A stretch of 64,000 nucleotides of DNA from NCBI GenBank assembly GCA_003550325.1, contig QKWP01002020.1, positions 1 through 64,000 on the forward strand, given 5' to 3'. Shown here piece by piece: positions 22,644 through 34,600 of the stretch. Below the pieces are notes generated by a model, which saw only the letters and a list, made by a program, of their open reading frames with translations, was not told where the DNA came from and ran no database searches. The number at the start of each line of letters is the position of its first letter. The first letter of the stretch is position 1. Position numbers and translations under genes: made by a program. The stretch comes from Gigaspora rosea (lineage: Eukaryota > Glomeromycota > Glomeromycetes > Diversisporales > Gigasporaceae).

Positions 22644-24914
22644 TCATGAAGACCAAACAGTATTTTGAAACCAATCTAAAAGATTATTAGATAGGGAAAT
22701 AAGGAATAATTTAGTTTGTTTTGTAGTTAGTAATTTAATATTTTCAAAAACATTAGAAGAGTAAATTCCAATAATGTAGTATAGGAGGAGATTATATTGT
22801 GGAGTACGTGTATGAAGTGTAAAGTGAAGAAGAGTATTAAGAGTTGTTAATGGAGATAAAGTAGTAATTTTGAGAGAAGCTAGTGTATCTGTAATTATAT
22901 TAATAACAGATTGTTGAATATTATTGTTATTGTTTGAACAGAGGAGTAAGTGTAAAGTATCTTCAGTATCTGAACAGCGGCAGCATTTTGATGTAGGATA
23001 TAAATAAGGGTACCGAATATGAAGATTTTCCATAGTTGGAAGATTGTTAGTTAAGATTTTAATTCTAAAAGAATATTTAAAATGATTGTGTTCAAGTGTA
23101 TTTAGTATGTCAAAACATAGTGTCCAATTAATTTTAGGTATATTTTTAAATATTTTGAGAGTAGACCAGGAATATAGTTCTTGTATAGTATATATATTTT
23201 TGATGAAGGTTCGTATTTTGGAAGGAATAAGATGACTATGCCATTGAAAATAAATTGGTAGATTTAGAACATTATGAATAATTTTAAGTATTGGTTTATT
23301 AGTTCCACGTTTTGCAAGTAAGTTTGCTTGATTGTAGAATGAGTTAAGATTTGATTTGACTTTGTGTAAAGTGAATGAGATGTTTTTGATAGATTTAATT
23401 TGATTAATAATGGATATAATGTCCCAATTTTTGTTTTGTATAGGTTTGGAAAAGTGTATTTGTTTTAAATTTTTGATTGCAGTATTGTTAGTTAAATGGA
23501 TATTTAAATGGTTATTATTAGGAGTTGCAAGAAGAAGTGAAATAATTGCTTCAAGTTCAGTTCGTGTTGTATCAGAGTATGAATTAGTTGCTGCATTAAA
23601 TTTGATAGAAGTGTTATTTTCACAGATCCAGCCAATTCCAGATTTGATGTTTGATGATTGTGTGTTTTGTATTGAGGCTTTAGTGTAAAAGTGAAGTTCC
23701 TGTGAATTAAGGTTTTGAATAAGTGGTAGGAGGCTAGTAAGTTGATGTTGATAGGTGGTATGATTGGTTATATTATATATAAGTTGTATTTCTTGTGTAG
23801 GGATATAAATTTGTGGTATAGATTGAGAGGAAGTTGTGGTATTGGTAAGGTTGAATATATGGATTAGAGCAAGAATTTCTTTGTAATCAATTTGAATATA
23901 TATTGGATTATTAGATATGCTAATTTGGTTATAGGGCAGATTAAATGATGAGAAGGTATTTGAAGAAGGAAAGGTATTGGGTAGTAGTTGTGTAAAGCCT
24001 GAGTCTGAAGGTTTTATATTATATATTGCAGTTTTTGATAGAGAGGTTTGATGTGATAGGAAAATAATATTGTTAGAGTTATAGTGTATTTGCGTAAGGG
24101 AAAAGGGATTAGAAGATAATAAAGGGGAGAGAAGATATGTTGTATTAATAAAGGAGTTAATTGAGGGTAAGTGGAGATGAGGCCAAGTAGTTATGATTGT
24201 TTTCTCTTGTATAAAATTAAGAATATTAGAAAACCATAAAGGTTGCCGGCCCTTAGTGGCTTTGTTAGTACGTAAGTAAATATTATTCCATGGAAGAATA
24301 TATTTATTGTTTGCAGTAGAAATTTGTTCAATAAATAATAACCGATTATTTCTCAGACTATTGATTATGGAAGTTTGTGGTTTTGAAGGGAGTATATCAT
24401 AGATTAGATGTAGGTTAGATAAGAAATCTGGAAGGTGAGAATTAAGTGAAAGATTTGATAATATAATATTGTTTTTGGCTAATTGTGACAGTTGGAAGAT
24501 AAGTGTAAAGTTTTTAGTTTTATGAATATGGGAGATAAGTAAGTTTTGGGTGAGATTGGGAGACCATACTTTGGCTAGCCATGATTTAATACGTGTAAGA
24601 CCAATATTTTTAAGGATTGGACTAGAGTTAAAGATACGTTCAATATTAGCAGCACTTGTTTTTTGAATCAAATTGCTAAGGGTTGGTAGATTAAATGTTA
24701 TAGGATTAGTAAGAACTATATTGTTAGTGTTTTTGGCGATGGAAAGCATTTTTTTGGTTTGAATAGTAAAAAGGCGGGATAGTTTGGTTTGAAGATTATT
24801 GTGAATAATGCATATTTGTAAAAGGTATTCAATAGAGGGTTGGAGTATGAGGTTAAAAAGAGATGAGATTTGTAAAGGTGTAAGTTTTTTGTGTTTTATT
24901 AGACAAATAAAGTT
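22644..24914 (-). pseudogene. LINE-2 ORF2 C-terminal part: thumb, RNase H-like domain, zinc motif
   Basis: Open from after a TAA (24915-24917) to 22644 in the frame of the upstream reverse transcriptase; the stretch from the first Met codon (24749) alone has 701 residues. The RNase H-like fold is clearer than in LINE-1: ELHFYTKASIQ, SGIGWICENN, TRTELEAIISLLLATP and LNIHLTNNTAIKNL. The first Asp of the usual TDGS and the third Asp (here TNN) are replaced, while the Glu is kept, so nuclease activity is doubtful. A CCRCSDTEDTLHLLLC zinc motif lies near the C-terminus. It is separated from the polymerase part by one stop only. Confidence 0.85.
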
Positions 24915-27420
24915 TTAAATTTTGTTAATAATAGTATCAAATGTTGGTTTGGTTGAACCATTTCCATCAAGATAGATACCTAAATATCTAATGACATCAT
25001 TAGGTTTTCTGGGTAGGATAGGTTGGTTATTAAATAAAAGAGGAGTTGTTTGAGATCTGTAGGATTTAGGTCGGATATGAAGTAGATCAGATTTTGAAGG
25101 GTTAACTTCTATATTATTAATTTTGTAGAGTTCAGATGTATCATTAAGAATATTTTGCATAGTAGTAGGGCTTTCGCAAAGCCATGTTGTATCATCCATA
25201 TAGGCTAATGGTGGAATTGAAATACTACTAGTAGTAGTATTAGTAATTATATCAAGAGGGGATTGTGAGTCAATTTTGAGTAAATAGTTTTGGTATTTTT
25301 GATGGATAAAGGTAAGGATTGGGTCGTAGTAAATTTTCCAAAGTAAAGGAGAATAGGTTTCTCCTTGTTCTATTCCAGATTGGATGTTAATAGGGGAAGT
25401 AAGACCATGAGCGGTAATGATTCTTGCTTGTCTTGATGAGTGTAGTTCAGTAATCAGATTGATGCCTGAATTAGGAATACCAATTCTTTTGCAAGTATCT
25501 TGTAGTCGTGAGATGTTGATTTTGTCAAAAGCTTTTGACATATCTTGAAAAAGAATCCAGGCTTCTTTGTTGTGTATTTTATAATGTTCAATAGTATTAT
25601 GGAGAATTTGTATAGGAATATGAGTTGAGGAGTTTTTAGAGGCAGCGAAATTTAGGTTAGATAAAAGATGATTATTAGAAATAATTTGATTTAGACGTTT
25701 AGTAAAGATTTTAGTAAAGGTTTTTTTAAAAGGTTCAATGATAGAAATTGGGCGAACTTGATTGAGAGTAAAGTCCCAGTTAGATTTTTTTGGAATAAGA
25801 AAAATATTAGAAGATTTCCAGTCTGTAGGAACTTTTTGAAGTTGAAAGCATTTGTTAAAGAATTTTTTAAAGAGTGTTTGTGCTTTGTGACTGGCATATT
25901 TAATATGTTCATAGCAGATTTCAGAGGGCCCTGCTGCTTTTTGGTTTGGAAGATTTGTTAAGATATCTTGCCATTCTTGGTTTGTGATTTCCTGAAATAA
26001 GTTATTGTAGTATTTTTCATATTCAGGATGTGGTTCATAGAAATAGTAAAATTCAGAGGAGGGTAAAATTGGTTGGAAAGGTTTTTCTTTAAAGTATTCA
26101 GTAAAGTGGTTATGAATTGCATTAAGAATCTCATTATGTTCTGTAAGAGGTGAGTTTTCAAGAGATAGTCTATCGATATGTATGTTATTGTATTTTTCAA
26201 GGATTTTTTTGTAGAAAAGTTTTGGAGTTTCTAAAAAGGATTTGTTATGGATTTCAATTTTTTGTTGAATCTCTTTGTAGATAGTTTGTTGTTGTTAAAT
26301 ATTAAGGGCAGTTTTAATTTGTTGGAATTCTTCTTTAATTTGTAATAAAGTAGGTGTTGATAATTGAAATAGACAGGTAGAGTATTGTGAAATATATTTT
26401 TTACAGAGTGAAAGAAAGTTAGAAGAGGAAAAGTGATTTTTGAGATATTGTATTTCTTTAAATCTATAGAAAAGAGGAGTTTGTTTTGATGTTGAGGTTT
26501 CTTTGATTTCCTTAATAGTATTAATTTTGTGAAAGGGAATATGTTTGGTGGCAGCTTTAATAAGGGTTTTTTGAAGTTTATTCCAGAAATTGTTAAGTTG
26601 GTTTTGGTTAACGATTTGGTCTATTTGTATATATAGGTTTTGCAAATTGAGTATGGTTTGGTTTGCATAATTTTCTAGATCTTTTTTGGAGCTATTTTTC
26701 CAAAGAAACTTTTTCCTTTTGTGTTGTTTGCGTGGTTTTGGTTTGTTAATTATAACAAATAATTCTAGTGTGATAGTATTGTGATCTGATTCAAAAAGGT
26801 TGTTTGAGAGGATATCTGTATAATCTATATTTGTAATACTCAGATTAGTCCAGATTTGATCTATTCTACTCTGAATATTTGAACATTGAAATGTAAAATT
26901 TTGGGAGTTAGGGAAGAAAAAACGATAGATATCTTTATATTGGTGACTAATAAGATATTTAATAAGTTGGGTTTCTGGGATTGATGTTTTCTTAGATGGT
27001 GAACGGTCAATACGAGGATTAGGAACACTATTAAAGTCTACAATAATTATATATCGATATTTAGTATTTTGGCACATTGTGATAATTTGTTCTTGTATTT
27101 CTTTTCAGAGTTGTTTTTTCTCAGTAGTAGGAATATAGATTTGAAGTAGCCTAATAGGAGTATTTTTAAAATGAAGGTCAAGACCTATTATATGGCCATT
27201 AAAATTGTGTATATGAGCAACATATTTGGAGATTTTGTTATGGATAAAAATCCCTAAACCAGCTTGATGTGGATTGGAAAAGGAGCTCCAGAAGCTAGTA
27301 TAGTTTTTGATTTTGTTGTTTAAAAATTTGCCATCTTTTTGGGTTAAGTGAGTTTCTAAAAGACCAAAGATATCATATAGGTTTTGGTTTAAGGTTTCTT
27401 CAATTAGGAGTTTTTTGTTG
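24915..27420 (-). pseudogene. LINE-2 ORF2 endonuclease and reverse transcriptase part
   Basis: One reading frame covers the region apart from stops at about 27105 (TGA) and 26295 (TAA), and ends at the TAA at 24915. Endonuclease signals are DIFGLLETHLTQKDGKF near 27370-27320, IIIVDFNSVPNPRIDRS near 27050, SRIDQIWTNL near 26870 and FESDHNTITLEL near 26785. Reverse transcriptase signals are KAAGPSEICYEHIK near 25930, QVRPISIIEPFKK near 25750, FQDMSKAFDKI near 25540, QSGIEQGETYSPLLWKI near 25370, the catalytic LAYMDDTTWLC near 25190, and IRYLGIYLDGNG near 24970. A frameshift in an A-run near 27415 separates it from the start of the endonuclease (IKIASLNTNGLLQ). Confidence 0.86.
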
Positions 27421-28270
27421 GTTGTAGAAGACCATTTGTATTAAGTGAGGCTATTTTTATAGGAATTGAGGTATATTCAGGTTCAAGTATTATAGTTTGA
27501 TTTGGTATAGGAGGTATATTAGGATTGTTCATATTAGTTTGAATATCAGATATAGAATTTGTATTAGTATTGGGATTTAATGTTGTATAATGTTGTAGGT
27601 TGGGTGTTGAGAAAAAGAGACTATCTGTGAAGATTGGTGTTTGAAATTTGTTATTGGATGATTTAAGCTCTATATCAGAGTAATATAGTAGATCTTCAAA
27701 AGGTGGAAATATTATATGATCTGGTATAAAATTTTCATATGGAAGGTATATGTGTGCTTCTGTGAAAATATAGTCAAATCTGGAATGTGGTTTGATAGAA
27801 ATTTTTATATATTGATTTGAATAGAACATAGGATAATATTCTTGTATGTAATGCAAGAAAGAACCCACAGTTTGTGGAGAAGGGAGTGTTTGTAGTCTAT
27901 GGTAATAAAGGAATTTGTTATAACATGCTTTTGGGTCATATATTTCAAGAAGGTTAAGATTGGGATTAATGTAGTTTCTTTCACTCAAAGAGTTTGTGGG
28001 TAGTTCAATTTCTTCATCACTGAAGTCTTTTTCAAGTAAAGATTTATCGTAGATTTCTGGTATTGGGTAGTTGTTAGAACTGGTAGCAGTTAGTGATAGA
28101 GAAGTATTAAAGAAGAGTTGTACTTTAGAAGGAGATGAAGATATGGTATCTGAAGTACTATAGTTTTCTTCTGTAGAGGCGCTCGCCGTATACTCGGTTC
28201 TCACAGTTGTGCAAGAAGCTAAAGTCTGCTCTGTACGTTGAGTCTGACTGTCATTAATTAGTTCTTCCAC
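27404..28270 (-). pseudogene. LINE-2 N-terminal region, 288 codons, ends in endonuclease start
   Basis: Open from ATG 28270. The first ~265 residues are Ser/Thr/Asn-rich at the start (MEELINDSQTQRTEQTLASC) and then mixed, with no CCHC or coiled coil that I recognise. The last residues, PIKIASLNTNGLLQP, are the beginning of an APE-type endonuclease, so this segment is joined in frame to ORF2 before the frameshift. It does not show the six-repeat module of LINE-1 ORF1. The 5' ~100 bp is more GC-rich than the rest. Confidence 0.7.
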
Positions 28271-28492
28271 GTAAAAAAAATAAATAAAATATTAATAAAG
28301 AACTTTATATGTTCATACTTATGTACATTTGAATTTGTTATTACTGCCCAGTTTTAATATTGTATTTAATAATCTCTAGTCGTTACTTGGAAAGGATAGC
28401 AATAGAAAATTAATAATTATTAGATTGAGCGAAATAGGAAGGATAAATATTCTCAACAATTTTTTTTATTATATAAAAGTAGTTTTTAAGTT

Positions 28493-28830
28493 AGGGAAGT
28501 GCAGAAAATCACGTAGTTTTTTAGGGGGTGGGGTCCCCAAAGATCATGTCCTATATATATATATATATATAGTATAAATAGCCAATCATATTGAAGAAAA
28601 TCGATTTTTAGTTAATCGCAGATAGTTGCTACATAGTAAAGTCTAAATTTTACTAAGCAAATCGAAAACAGTTAATTACATAAACTTATTCAGCAGATCA
28701 AAATACACTATAGCTTATTTTCAGGTCAAAGATTTTTGAGTTTTTTTAAATTTGATTGGTCAATTGTCCTATCACTAGGGGGGTCAGGGCCTATGTAAAC
28801 CCTAATTACGTAATTTACTGCACTTTCCTT
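28493..28830. mobile_element. ~338-bp MITE with TIRs
   Basis: Left end AGGGAAGTGCAGAAAATCAC is matched by an inverted right end (GTAATTTACTGCACTTTCCT) with about 80% identity. The interior has a TA-dinucleotide run (28552-28570). The segment 28610-28735 shares GTTGCTACATA, TACTAAG and ATCAAAATACACT with the ~310-bp MITEs at 34972 and 56014, although the ends differ. Confidence 0.6.
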
Positions 28831-29876
28831 AGCATTTAATCCTGTCTAGATGTCAGTGCTACTATATAATTTGAGTTGTACTCTATATTTATATAAATTA
28901 TCAAAAGTATAAACATTGGGATTTCAAACTTCTGTAAGTTATTGAGTATATAGTATATAAGTAATATATATGTCTTGAGATTAGTTTTTTTTACTTTAAG
29001 ATTCTATTTGAATCTAATTACAGTGGCCTACTATAATATTGAGTTAAATAAGCAAAATATAAAGCTAAGAATTGTATAAAATATTATTTAAATCTTAAGT
29101 TTTCAAATAAAAAAAAAGTTTGTAAAATTCTATGCAGTAGTTTTTTAAGTTAATTAAAGTTACACAACTTTGTGTAATGTTACACTTGTACGAAATAGGT
29201 AATTTTAAAAAACTAGTTATCATAATTACTCTATATTAAAAAAATTTTTTTATTAAGTAAACTAAATATAATTATTATACAAAATTTGTTCAGTATAATA
29301 AAAACTTTTAAAAAATTTTAAGCTAAATATTATTATTAAATATAAAGTTAAATTTTTAAATTTAAAATTAACAAATTTCTAAAATACAAAAATTTTTATT
29401 ATATTTAGTTATTTTATGAATATTTTTTTAAAAAATTTAAAATTTTTAGAATATGTACAGTTTATTATGCTGAACAAATTTTACTTAGTAATTAAGTTTA
29501 GTTAACTAATAAAAAATTAAGTTTTATATATACTAAAAATTAAAGTTTATATTTATATTAAACTATATTAAAAACTAATAAATCGTACAAATGAAAAAAT
29601 CTAAAAATTTTTTAAATTTAATTATTTTAAAAAGTACTGCACAGAATTTTACAAACGCTTTGTCTCTAGCTCTTTCACTATTGCTAGCACTAGCGCTTAA
29701 GAATACTCCTTTATTACAATCGGTTGAAATTAGTAAACCCAAAATTTTCTAAAAGAGTTAAAAATGAAGAATATCAATTACTAAACATAAGTGACAAGAG
29801 TAACCCAAATTTACATAAAAAGCAATAAAGCATACTACAAAGCACTAACGATTTTTTCTAAGCACTAATCAAATAA
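28831..29876. other. AT-rich DNA, nothing recognised
   Basis: Long A/T runs and short inverted words such as AAAAATTTTAAG. No open frame of interest, no RNA gene and no clear element ends. Confidence 0.4.
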
Positions 29877-30003
29877 AGTTATACAGAGCCCAACAAATAT
29901 AACATAGCCTATTTATAAATAATATGCAAATATACTAGCCAATTACATGTTATTATACCAGGTATTAATGGAAAAACCACATAAATATACTTGCCACAAA
30001 CTA
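29877..30003. repeat. Dispersed repeat, copy paired with 38012-38143
   Basis: Shares GTTATACAGAGCCCAACAAA, TTACATGTTATTATACCAG and ATGGAAAAACCACATAAATA with 38012-38143, about 80% alike over ~130 bp. After 30003 the copies diverge; homology to the 38.14-kb continuation (AAATCAATCATCAGAAATTT) returns at 32125, so ~2.1 kb lies between the two halves here. Confidence 0.65.
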
Positions 30004-31985
30004 GCATGAGGACTTTCTCATTTTTCAGAAATGCACAAGTTTGATCATGAGGTAGTTGACCAATTATAAAGCTGTTTATAACCATATGATACATGTTTTA
30101 TCAAAACAGATAGATAATAGTTAAACAACCCAACCAATCAACAGGTACAATTCAAATATTACAATTTTTTATTATTAAAAATTTTGCATTGTAAAGAATA
30201 AAATTATTCATCCTACAACTTACAAAATGCAAGAACTTAATTAATTGATAATCTATTTCCAAATGAGAAAGCTATATATAGTCAGACTTCTCTAAATGCT
30301 TGCCATTAGGACTGGGCATGAGTGTGCATTTATAGAAATATATAAAAAATGTATAGCCAATCAGAAGAAAGAACCAATGCATATGATTGATAATACTTGT
30401 ATTCAGAAATACTAAAACTAGATAATATTGGGTTTGTATTATTTCATAACAATCACTTTACCAATATTACATTTTACTGCCAAGTACTCACTGACAAGTT
30501 CATTTTACTGACAGTTTGTTTAACCGAAGTTCATTTCACTAACAAGTTCTTTTTTAAAAAGTACTCTAACTTTAGCTCTAATTCTATCTAATTCTACTCT
30601 GATCCTAACAACAATGACCAGAATTACTTTGTTGGTGAAATGAGCTTCAGTGAAATAAACTATTAGTAAAATGAACATGTTGGTGAATAATTGTTAGTTA
30701 AGTGATTGTTGATTAATTAATTGCCAATCAATGATATTTGTATTACCTATAGTTTCGTGGTTAAAATAAAAAAAAAGAGTTATTAAAATGAATTGCTCCT
30801 TTTCTTAAATACTTATCAAAAAATTGATTGAATAATTATCAATTACTTTATTTATCAAACAATTGAACACCGTGATTATTGATTTTCAATTTTTGACTAC
30901 CTCTAGCTGCTGTCAAAATTTAATTGGGCCTAATCAAAATAGAAAACAGAATTACTTGTAATCAAAAATCTGAGGAATCATTTAATCACATAATATTATG
31001 AACGAAGTTCACAGAAAAATCTTAAAATAAATATTCTAATTATACGATCTTTTAGCATTTTAATTGATCAAAATTTTTATATAAATCATATGCATGCATT
31101 AATAGAGGTACATATATAAGTTCGGGACTACAAAATATATGCACATGCAGAGGTTGGAGGGTGTGCACTTATCATTAAGTCCCAAGCTTGGGACCAGGCT
31201 AAGGTGTGCACTTTAGAAGGATGTGCACTTAGTGAGATCTGACTATATAATAAATTGTGATGTGCAAATCTATATGATTTACTATATAAAATTGCTAAGC
31301 TACAAATACCACTTTATGAAAAGTGATATTATTTTTCTACTAAGTAAAGATATCTTCAATTTCAAAATAAACTTGTAGAGCATCATTTTCTAATTTTAAT
31401 ATAGTAATATTATTAAAATCTGTTTAGTTAATACAAAGATATTGCTATAAAATAATTTGCCAACTAATATAAACCAACTATTGTTTATGTGAAATGGCAT
31501 TTTTGACTATAATAAATCTTATAGTTATGTGCATCACAATTTACTATATATGGTTATATATGGTTCTCTTATTTGAAAACAGATCATTAATTAAAAAAGT
31601 TTTTGTAACAGGTTACATATCCTTTATTAATATTTTTTTAATTTTTTATATAATTAATAAAGCTATATTATCATATATAAAATAGTTTTTATTGACCCAA
31701 ACATCTTCTAAAGAACACATACAACTTTCAAAAATAGTCTGCAAAAACCTACAAATAAAATAAACAAGCTGATTATTTAAATAATAATAATAATAAAAAA
31801 AAGAAAAATAACATTAAGCTTTATGAATTAAGCTATACAATATATTTTTATTACCTCTTACTATACAGTAAATAGTACATCAACTCTCAATAAATCTACT
31901 CTTTATTGTGTAATCCAACATAATGCAACTAGATTTCTTGAAGTAATACTTGCTATGAAGCTATTTTACTAGTAAAGTGTTGCAT
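29995..31985. repeat. Large dispersed repeat, colinear with 54066-54702
   Basis: Three blocks match 54066-54702 in the same order. These are GGACTTTCTCATTTTTC plus TCAAAACAGATAGATAAT (30011-30120), the region near 31590-31700, and TTTTATTACCTCTTACTATA to GAAGCTATTTTACTAGTAAA (31845-31975). The copy here carries about 1.3 kb extra, including a MITE at 30439-30724. A hydrophobic open frame at 31494-31685 lies within it and is not kept in the other copy, so I do not call it a gene. Confidence 0.6.
30439..30724. mobile_element. Palindromic MITE, 'CAAGTTCATTTTACTGACAG' family, copy 1
   Basis: The left half has ACTGACAAGTTCATTTTACT and TTCATTTCACTAACAAG; the right half has the inverted versions (GGTGAAATGAGCTTCAGTG, AAAATGAACATGTTGG). 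The ends AACAATCACTTTACC and GTTAAGTGATTGTT pair. Further copies lie at 36770-37066, 39750-39893 (partial) and 47435-47652. No ORF. Confidence 0.7.
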
Positions 31986-34600
31986 TAACAATAATTTTTT
32001 TAAGTTTGCTATGATCTAAAAATTTTGGTTTTACAATACTACACTATATAAATACTTGTATAATGTTGATACTTGGATTCAAATGTCCTCATGCTCTACA
32101 ACTTTCACTCTTTACACTTGCAAGCAAATCAATCATCAGAAATTTGCATAGACATGAATATACACATACACAAGATATAAATATACCTAAATTTTACTAT
32201 AACATGAGAGAAAAAAAAAGACACCAATGATTATAAATAATAAAACAGCCCTATCTAGCACAATGAATATGGCAAAAGCAAGCCAGATAGTGCCACAGAT
32301 TAACCTTTCAAAAATTAATGCAAACACAAAAGCGTATATTGACTTGGTATGCCAGATATTAGCAAATTCAATTATTGACTCGATCAAGCCCTATATTGAC
32401 CAAATATAAGCTTGGAAATTAATATAATTAGCAAATTAAATGAGCACTTGGATGCATATATAAAACAACAACAAACCCAGAACACCCAAATAAAGAAAAA
32501 TCTTCATATCTATACTTGAACACAACTACAAGACAACCCAGCTGCTGCCTTTAGAAGCAACTCTATAACCCAAAAAGAGCCTATCTTAACAAAATAATTG
32601 TTCACTAATATCTATTTTAAATGATTTTATTATTAGCACAGCTAAGCAACCAAATAAGAAAAGTACTGCATTTTTGAATGAAGCTGAAAAATGTTTCTTT
32701 ACAGCAAAGCTATAAAATTCAAAGCACTACATGCATATACTATTTTTGAACTACAGTAACCTCGCCAATCTTCCTCTTGTTTATAGTTTCTACAATTACC
32801 AAGCAGCCAGCATTGAACAAATACACTGGTAGTGGGTTCTAAACTGGAATAAGGACCAAAAAATAATAGAAATGTTGTCCAACAAGTTGAATCTACCTTC
32901 CCATCTATGAAAAGCTATTGTTTTTGGCTTTTATATAGACTTACATAAGTTCAAATACAAAAATTTGAAAGCAAACCTAAAATAATATCTATAAACAAAC
33001 TTTTAATACTACCAAAAGAGGTATTATTGCTATTTAAAAGTGCAACTATTCTCAAAATTTACAAACATTGCAGACTGGTTACTTACTTTAAATTATATAT
33101 GGATTCTGTTTTAATTATCTACCTAATAGAGAGCATGAATTAAATGCTTACAGAGATAACATCAACATGCTTTGTGTAAAACATGACTTCTTGGCAGTGG
33201 CATTGTATAACAAAGACCAAAGATTGCATTTGATAAGCAACTAAGATATAACCTTAATAGATTGAGATATTGAGGCTAAGAGTGAAAACTTCAATATGTC
33301 AACTATTAAGAAAAATCATTCCAATACTTAGTAACACTTAGTAAAATAAAAAAAATGATATTACATGGTATAACAGAAGACAAATTTGTCTTAACTAAAA
33401 GAGATCAACTGTCAATATGTTCACATATATCTAATATGCAAAAAATTGGGCCAAGCAAAAATGTTATTTTAATAGGGCTTTAACAAACAAATTATAAGGC
33501 TAAAACTCCAACAACAAATAAAATAAAAAAATAAAAAAAAAGAAAAAAAAGCATAAAACACTCCCAAATATATATATATATATATATATAAGTTATATAT
33601 ATATACACAATATATATATACACAACACAAAAAGTACAAGTTGAAAACCACACAAAAATATATAAAATACAAAATGTACAAGCTAGAAGAATATACAAAA
33701 GAAATCAAAAAAGTTAAAGCAATACAGATATATGCACATATAGATTGCAATATAACTAACATAATTAGGAGAGTCTACATGCAGCAATAGCTATAACAAT
33801 ACAGTATGCAGATCAACAAAAAAAAGAAAAAAAGAAAAATGATATAAAGCAAAGCAAAAAATATGAGCCATGCAAAAACCAAAAAAAAATAAATATATAT
33901 ATATATATAAATCAATAAATAATGTGATATAAACAATGCAAACAATTTTACTAACTCATATGCCATCAATTACCAATTCCTCAGCTATACAGAAACAGCT
34001 ACATACAAACCTCTGCAATACTCTATACAATTCAAAATATTATACAATATAACAACTGATAAAGCTCCTATTTTACAATCAGTAAATGAGACTATTTTAG
34101 TGGTGCTTTCTCACTAGTCTCTCATTGCATTCTCTAACTAACACCAAACAGCACCTTATATTGCAACTAGACCCACACTACTTCAATATATAAATCTCTA
34201 TCAATATCAAAACCTTCCAAAGCCTTACAACCTTATACCCAAACTGACAATTTATCAACTACCTGGAAAACGGCATTACAAATAGGTTCAGATTCAACTT
34301 CAGAAGGGCCTGAACAAAACTTATTCAAGAAAACCTAAAATCTATTAACACCTTTCCTGAAGCATTTCAAACCTATATTGAGATAAAATAATTAACAAAC
34401 AAATTTGTGGCCCATTTTAAGAAAACAGCATGCTTTGTGAAACCTTTCAAACAAATTCATGCAAATTAGTAGAAAAAAGGACACTAATTCCATAATATAC
34501 AGAGTTATCTATCATTTAACTTTTCCCCAAATAGAAGCATTAATAACAGAATTAACAAGAAAGAATACTCTACAAAATACAAAAATGTAAGCCATGAATT
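31986..34600. other. AT-rich DNA with simple repeats; no supported gene
   Basis: Includes TA-dinucleotide runs near 33569-33620 and 33891-33910, and A-rich runs near 33525-33550 and 33819-33838. Open frames here translate to Tyr/Ile repeats and follow the simple repeats. A short match to 38150-38180 lies near 32125. I see no RNA gene. Confidence 0.45.

Larger units (their letters stand above)
22230..28275 (-). mobile_element. LINE-2: older non-LTR retrotransposon, ~6 kb, minus strand
   Basis: The sense strand runs right to left. It has a leader-coded N-terminal region at 28270, endonuclease, reverse transcriptase, RNase H-like and zinc motifs in order, then a 3' UTR with AATAAA near 22270 and an A-rich tail (AAAATAAAAATAAAAAAA) ending near 22235. 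The flanks are A-rich at both ends, so a target duplication cannot be fixed. It shares motif wording with LINE-1 (GIEQGETYSPLLW versus GIDQGETISPILW; AYMDD in both) but is far more AT-rich and diverged. About three in-frame stops and one frameshift in the main ORF mark it as dead. No separate ORF1 is seen upstream; it may be 5'-truncated or of single-ORF design. Confidence 0.87.

Noticed and set aside
23410-23688. Plus-strand 92-codon frame
   Set aside because: It lies antisense to the RNase H-like part of LINE-2.
25691-25912. 73-codon minus-strand frame MNILNMPVTKHKH
   Set aside because: It is one frame off the real LINE-2 reverse transcriptase frame, which reads through the same DNA.
31494-31685. 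63-codon hydrophobic frame (MAFLTIINLIVMCITIYYI)
   Set aside because: It lies inside a dispersed repeat whose second copy does not keep the frame; AT-rich codons give hydrophobic peptides by chance.
33469-33969. Hydrophobic Tyr/Ile-rich minus-strand frames
   Set aside because: They translate TA- and A-rich simple repeats; no start context or conserved motif.
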